A stretch of DNA of 64,000 nucleotides from the NCBI RefSeq assembly GCF_023195925.1, contig NZ_JALPRE010000007.1, positions 372,001 through 436,000 of the forward strand, written 5' to 3'. The position numbers were made by a program, and so were the translations under genes. The stretch comes from Aquimarina acroporae (lineage in GTDB: Bacteria > Bacteroidota > Bacteroidia > Flavobacteriales > Flavobacteriaceae). Below, piece after piece: positions 61,686 to 64,000 of this stretch (its first letter is position 1; each line of letters begins with the position of its first letter). The notes under the pieces were generated by a model. It was not told the origin of the DNA. It did not search any database and saw nothing but the letters and a program-made list of their open reading frames with translations.

Positions 61686-62452
61686 TAGCAAGTATTGTAT
61701 TAATAGTAATTATCATAATAATGATTTTTCTTTTCACCATTTTCCAGAAAAGGAAAAACAGCTTGTTATTGCATCAAAAAGAAGCCGAGAAAAAGTTTGA
61801 AAAGGCTATTGCCGAAACACAAATTGAGATACGGGAAGAAACCCTACGCAATATAAGTTGGGAGTTACATGATAATATTGGCCAGCTACTCACGCTGGCC
61901 AAAATTCAAGTGAATGTAGCACAAGATGACCCCGAGAAGCTGCAAGAAGTAACAGATACTATTACCAAAAGTCTTACCGAGCTTAGATCACTATCAAAAC
62001 TCATTAACCCCGATGCGATAAAAAGTCTAAGTCTTACCGAGGCAATTACTCTGGAAATAGAACGATTTAATCGTCTTCAATTCATTAAAGCTACCTTAAC
62101 CAACAACCAGGAGGTACGAGATATGGATGATAAAGTGGAAATCATTATATTTAGAATATTACAGGAGTTTTTCACCAACACCATAAAACATTCTAAAGCC
62201 TCAAACCTTGAAGTTAATGTACACTACGACGAAAACAAATTAGTCATTAATGCAAAAGACGATGGTGTAGGCTTTAATATGAATATCAACAATTCTAAAC
62301 AAGGTATTGGGCTTGGAAACATACAAAGTAGAGGCAAGTTGATCGATGCCGAGGTCACTTTAAACTCTGAGGAAGGAAAAGGAACAGCTATTATGCTTAC
62401 CTATTACTATGACAAGAAAAATTTAACTGCATTAGATGATATCATCGATTAA
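61658..62452 (+). CDS. NarL-type sensor histidine kinase
   Basis: 264 residues. One membrane helix (ILIASIVLIVIIIIMIFLFTIF), a coiled region, then the HisKA_3 phosphoacceptor ELHDNIGQLLTLAKIQVN with the phosphorylated His71, and the ATPase domain (ILQEFFTNTIKHSKASNLEV, DDGVGFNM, GIGLGNIQSRGKLIDA). Signal input must come from a partner because no sensor domain is present; the overlapping membrane protein is the likely one. The response regulator follows 121 bases later. Confidence 0.92.
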   Translation: MERQETAILIASIVLIVIIIIMIFLFTIFQKRKNSLLLHQKEAEKKFEKAIAETQIEIREETLRNISWELHDNIGQLLTLAKIQVNVAQDDPEKLQEVTDTITKSLTELRSLSKLINPDAIKSLSLTEAITLEIERFNRLQFIKATLTNNQEVRDMDDKVEIIIFRILQEFFTNTIKHSKASNLEVNVHYDENKLVINAKDDGVGFNMNINNSKQGIGLGNIQSRGKLIDAEVTLNSEEGKGTAIMLTYYYDKKNLTALDDIID

Positions 62453-62573
62453 GGATGCAGGTGTAAAAATCACACAAATAATAGCAAAGGGACGCATAAA
62501 AATGAGTATATATGCAAATCCTAATACACATCCCAACTAAAACAGTGTATCCCTTTTTAAAAAATACATACAG

Positions 62574-63212
62574 ATGAAATATTCAGTAGTCATTGTAGAA
62601 GATCATATCTTATTATCACAAGCATTATCTGGTCTTGTAAATGGATTTGATAAATTTAAGATATTATATATCTGTAAAAATGGAAAAGAACTACTAACCC
62701 GTTTTAAGGATCCAAAAAATATTCCCGATGTAGTGCTTATGGATATCAATATGCCTATCATGAATGGCATAGAAACTACCGCTGCACTCAAAGAACAATA
62801 CCCACATGTAAAGGTGCTCGCACTTTCTGTTGAGGAAGACGAAAATACCATCCTCAAAATGTTGAGAGCCGGTGCCAAAGGATATCTGCTTAAAGATACC
62901 GAAAAAAGCATTTTAGAAAATGCTCTTGTACAAGTTCAGGAAACTGGTTTCTACCACACCAAAGATGTAACCAATCTTTTGCTGGGTTCGCTCAATCCTA
63001 AACAGGAGAAAAGTGTTATGTTAAAAGATAGAGAGCTAGAATTCATTAAGCATGCCTGCACAGAAAAAACGTATAAGGAGATTGCCAATGACATGTGTCT
63101 AAGTCCAAAAACAATAGAAGGATACAGAGATTCTATTTTCGAAAAATTGAGTCTTAAAAACAGAACAGGATTGGTAATTTATGCTATCAAAAACAAAATA
63201 TTTGTGCCTTAG
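62574..63212 (+). CDS. NarL/FixJ-type (LuxR) response regulator
   Basis: 212 residues. Receiver with IVEDHILL, phospho-acceptor Asp57 in VVLMDINMPIMNG, the Ser in LALSVEED and the Lys in YLLKDTE. The C-terminal LuxR helix-turn-helix reads LKDRELEFIKHACTEKTYKEIANDMCLSPKTIEGYRDSIFEKLSLKNRTGLVIYAIKN. It is the cognate partner of the kinase upstream. The AGGGGTA-TT-TACCCCT palindrome in front of the operon is a plausible binding site, since this fold is known to bind heptamer pairs of such form. Confidence 0.93.
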   Translation: MKYSVVIVEDHILLSQALSGLVNGFDKFKILYICKNGKELLTRFKDPKNIPDVVLMDINMPIMNGIETTAALKEQYPHVKVLALSVEEDENTILKMLRAGAKGYLLKDTEKSILENALVQVQETGFYHTKDVTNLLLGSLNPKQEKSVMLKDRELEFIKHACTEKTYKEIANDMCLSPKTIEGYRDSIFEKLSLKNRTGLVIYAIKNKIFVP

Positions 63213-63424
63213 TTCAACAATTTAACGATTCAAAAAAAAATCAATTTCTACACATTAAAACTGTTTTTGGCCCGTTTATTGATCAAAGCCATGAAAGAAA
63301 ATTATAGCTAAACTAGTTTTTAGGTGTAATTTTACAGCATTTTTCAATAAACTAACCATCTTATACTTCCATAAAAACAGTGTTTTTGTTTATTTTTGTG
63401 AGTAGAAGAACATTGATTTTTTTT

Positions 63425-64000
63425 ATGCTAAAACAACAATTAAACTTTAAGCTTTCACAAAAACTTTCTCCCCAACAGATTCAATTAATGAAGTTGATTC
63501 AATTACCTACGCAGGCTTTTGAACAACGACTAAAACAGGAAATGGAGGAAAATCCTGCTTTGGATAGTGGCAAAGAAAAAGCTGATGACTTTGATGATGC
63601 GTTTGGCAATGAAAACACAGCAGATGACGACTACGGGACTGAAAAAATTGAAACCGAAATCAATGTAGATGAATACCTAAGTGATGATGAAATTCCTAGC
63701 TACAGACTAAGCTCAAATAACTATAGCTCAGACGATGAGGAAAAAAGCGTACCCTACGCTTCTGGAACTTCATTTCACCAACATTTGGTAAATCAGCTAA
63801 ACACCTACAGACTTAACGAAGAAGAGCGACAAATCGCTGAATTTCTGGTAGGAAGCGTTGATGAAAGCGGATACATAAGAAGATCTTTGTCTGACATACT
63901 CGACGACCTGGCTTTTACACAAAATGTATATACTACCGAAGAAAAAATAGAAAGTGTACTTAAAATTGTACACCAACTAGACCCTGCGGGGGTAGGTGCT
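63425..64000 (+). CDS. rpoN: RNA polymerase sigma-54 factor, 3' end outside window
   Basis: About 192 residues are visible. The N-terminus MLKQQLNFKLSQKLSPQQIQ and the following LIQLPTQAFEQRLKQEMEENPALDSG form region I, which binds the activator and holds the promoter complex closed. An acidic region II follows (EKADDFDDAFGNENTADDDYG, DEYLSDDEIP), then the start of the core-binding region III (HQHLVNQLNTYRLNEEERQ, GSVDESGYIRRSLSDIL). The gene continues past the window edge. Confidence 0.93.
   Translation, partial: MLKQQLNFKLSQKLSPQQIQLMKLIQLPTQAFEQRLKQEMEENPALDSGKEKADDFDDAFGNENTADDDYGTEKIETEINVDEYLSDDEIPSYRLSSNNYSSDDEEKSVPYASGTSFHQHLVNQLNTYRLNEEERQIAEFLVGSVDESGYIRRSLSDILDDLAFTQNVYTTEEKIESVLKIVHQLDPAGVGA

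Overview
The window looks like a chromosome segment from a marine-type member of the Flavobacteriaceae (Bacteroidota), perhaps near Aquimarina; the genus is a guess. Reasons: low G+C, Bacteroidota-type promoters (TTTG, about 19 bp, TAnnTTTG), many lipoproteins with an xxSC lipobox, a secreted protein with a type IX (T9SS) C-terminal sorting domain, carboxypeptidase-regulatory/beta-barrel outer membrane proteins, and LytS/LytTR two-component pairs. No tRNA, rRNA, insertion sequence, prophage or CRISPR array was recognised.

Layout. 1-5.4 kb: end of a NodB-type polysaccharide deacetylase, a thioredoxin-fold protein without its CxxC, a membrane metallophosphoesterase and polA. 5.4-17.7 kb: envelope genes, namely lipoproteins, a LytS/LytTR pair, a giant leucine-rich-repeat T9SS protein with a partner lipoprotein, a serine hydrolase and a DUF5916 protein. 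18-29.5 kb: housekeeping core rplM-rpsI, rpsB, tsf, pyrH-frr, then a DUF5686 outer membrane protein, an RND/MMPL transporter and asnS, with leaders, terminators and promoters visible between them. 29.6-38.3 kb: a metalloprotease lipoprotein, an ankyrin protein, a compact four-gene minus-strand operon (outer membrane receptor, serine hydrolase, LytS kinase, LytTR regulator) and an XRE regulator with repeated operators.

38.6-50.3 kb is a large membrane-stress gene cluster on one strand: DUF2170 (YjfI-like), PspA, a NfeD/YqiJ-like membrane protein with an Asp-x-Asp repeat, a YqiK-type flotillin, two small membrane proteins, a 1628-residue DUF3686-AAA ATPase, a small P-loop protein and a membrane protein with an arrestin-like N-terminus. 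Together they look like a membrane-remodelling or repair machine built round PspA and flotillin. A MarR/GNAT pair with a clear operator follows, then two lipoproteins each carrying two CBM21-like (glycogen/starch-binding) domains.

53.6-60 kb is the most striking system: a RiPP locus of the grasp-with-spasm type. An AraC regulator precedes five tandem precursor genes of 49-53 residues, then an attenuator-like hairpin, an ATP-grasp ligase (GwsG), an overlapping 68-residue unknown protein, a SPASM protein without a radical SAM motif (GwsS) and a C39-peptidase ABC exporter. The precursors share a near-invariant leader and a KTTQYWCGTG block but lack a double-glycine site, and the first copy is a natural alanine variant of the others at three serines. 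The window closes with a signalling operon (unknown anchored protein, polytopic membrane protein, NarL-type kinase and regulator) and the start of rpoN.

Across the window, GGGG-N6-CCCC palindromes, three of four accompanied by an ATTACGGAWWTCCTTACT-like motif, mark four intergenic regions and may belong to one regulon. One lies upstream of the NarL-type two-component operon.
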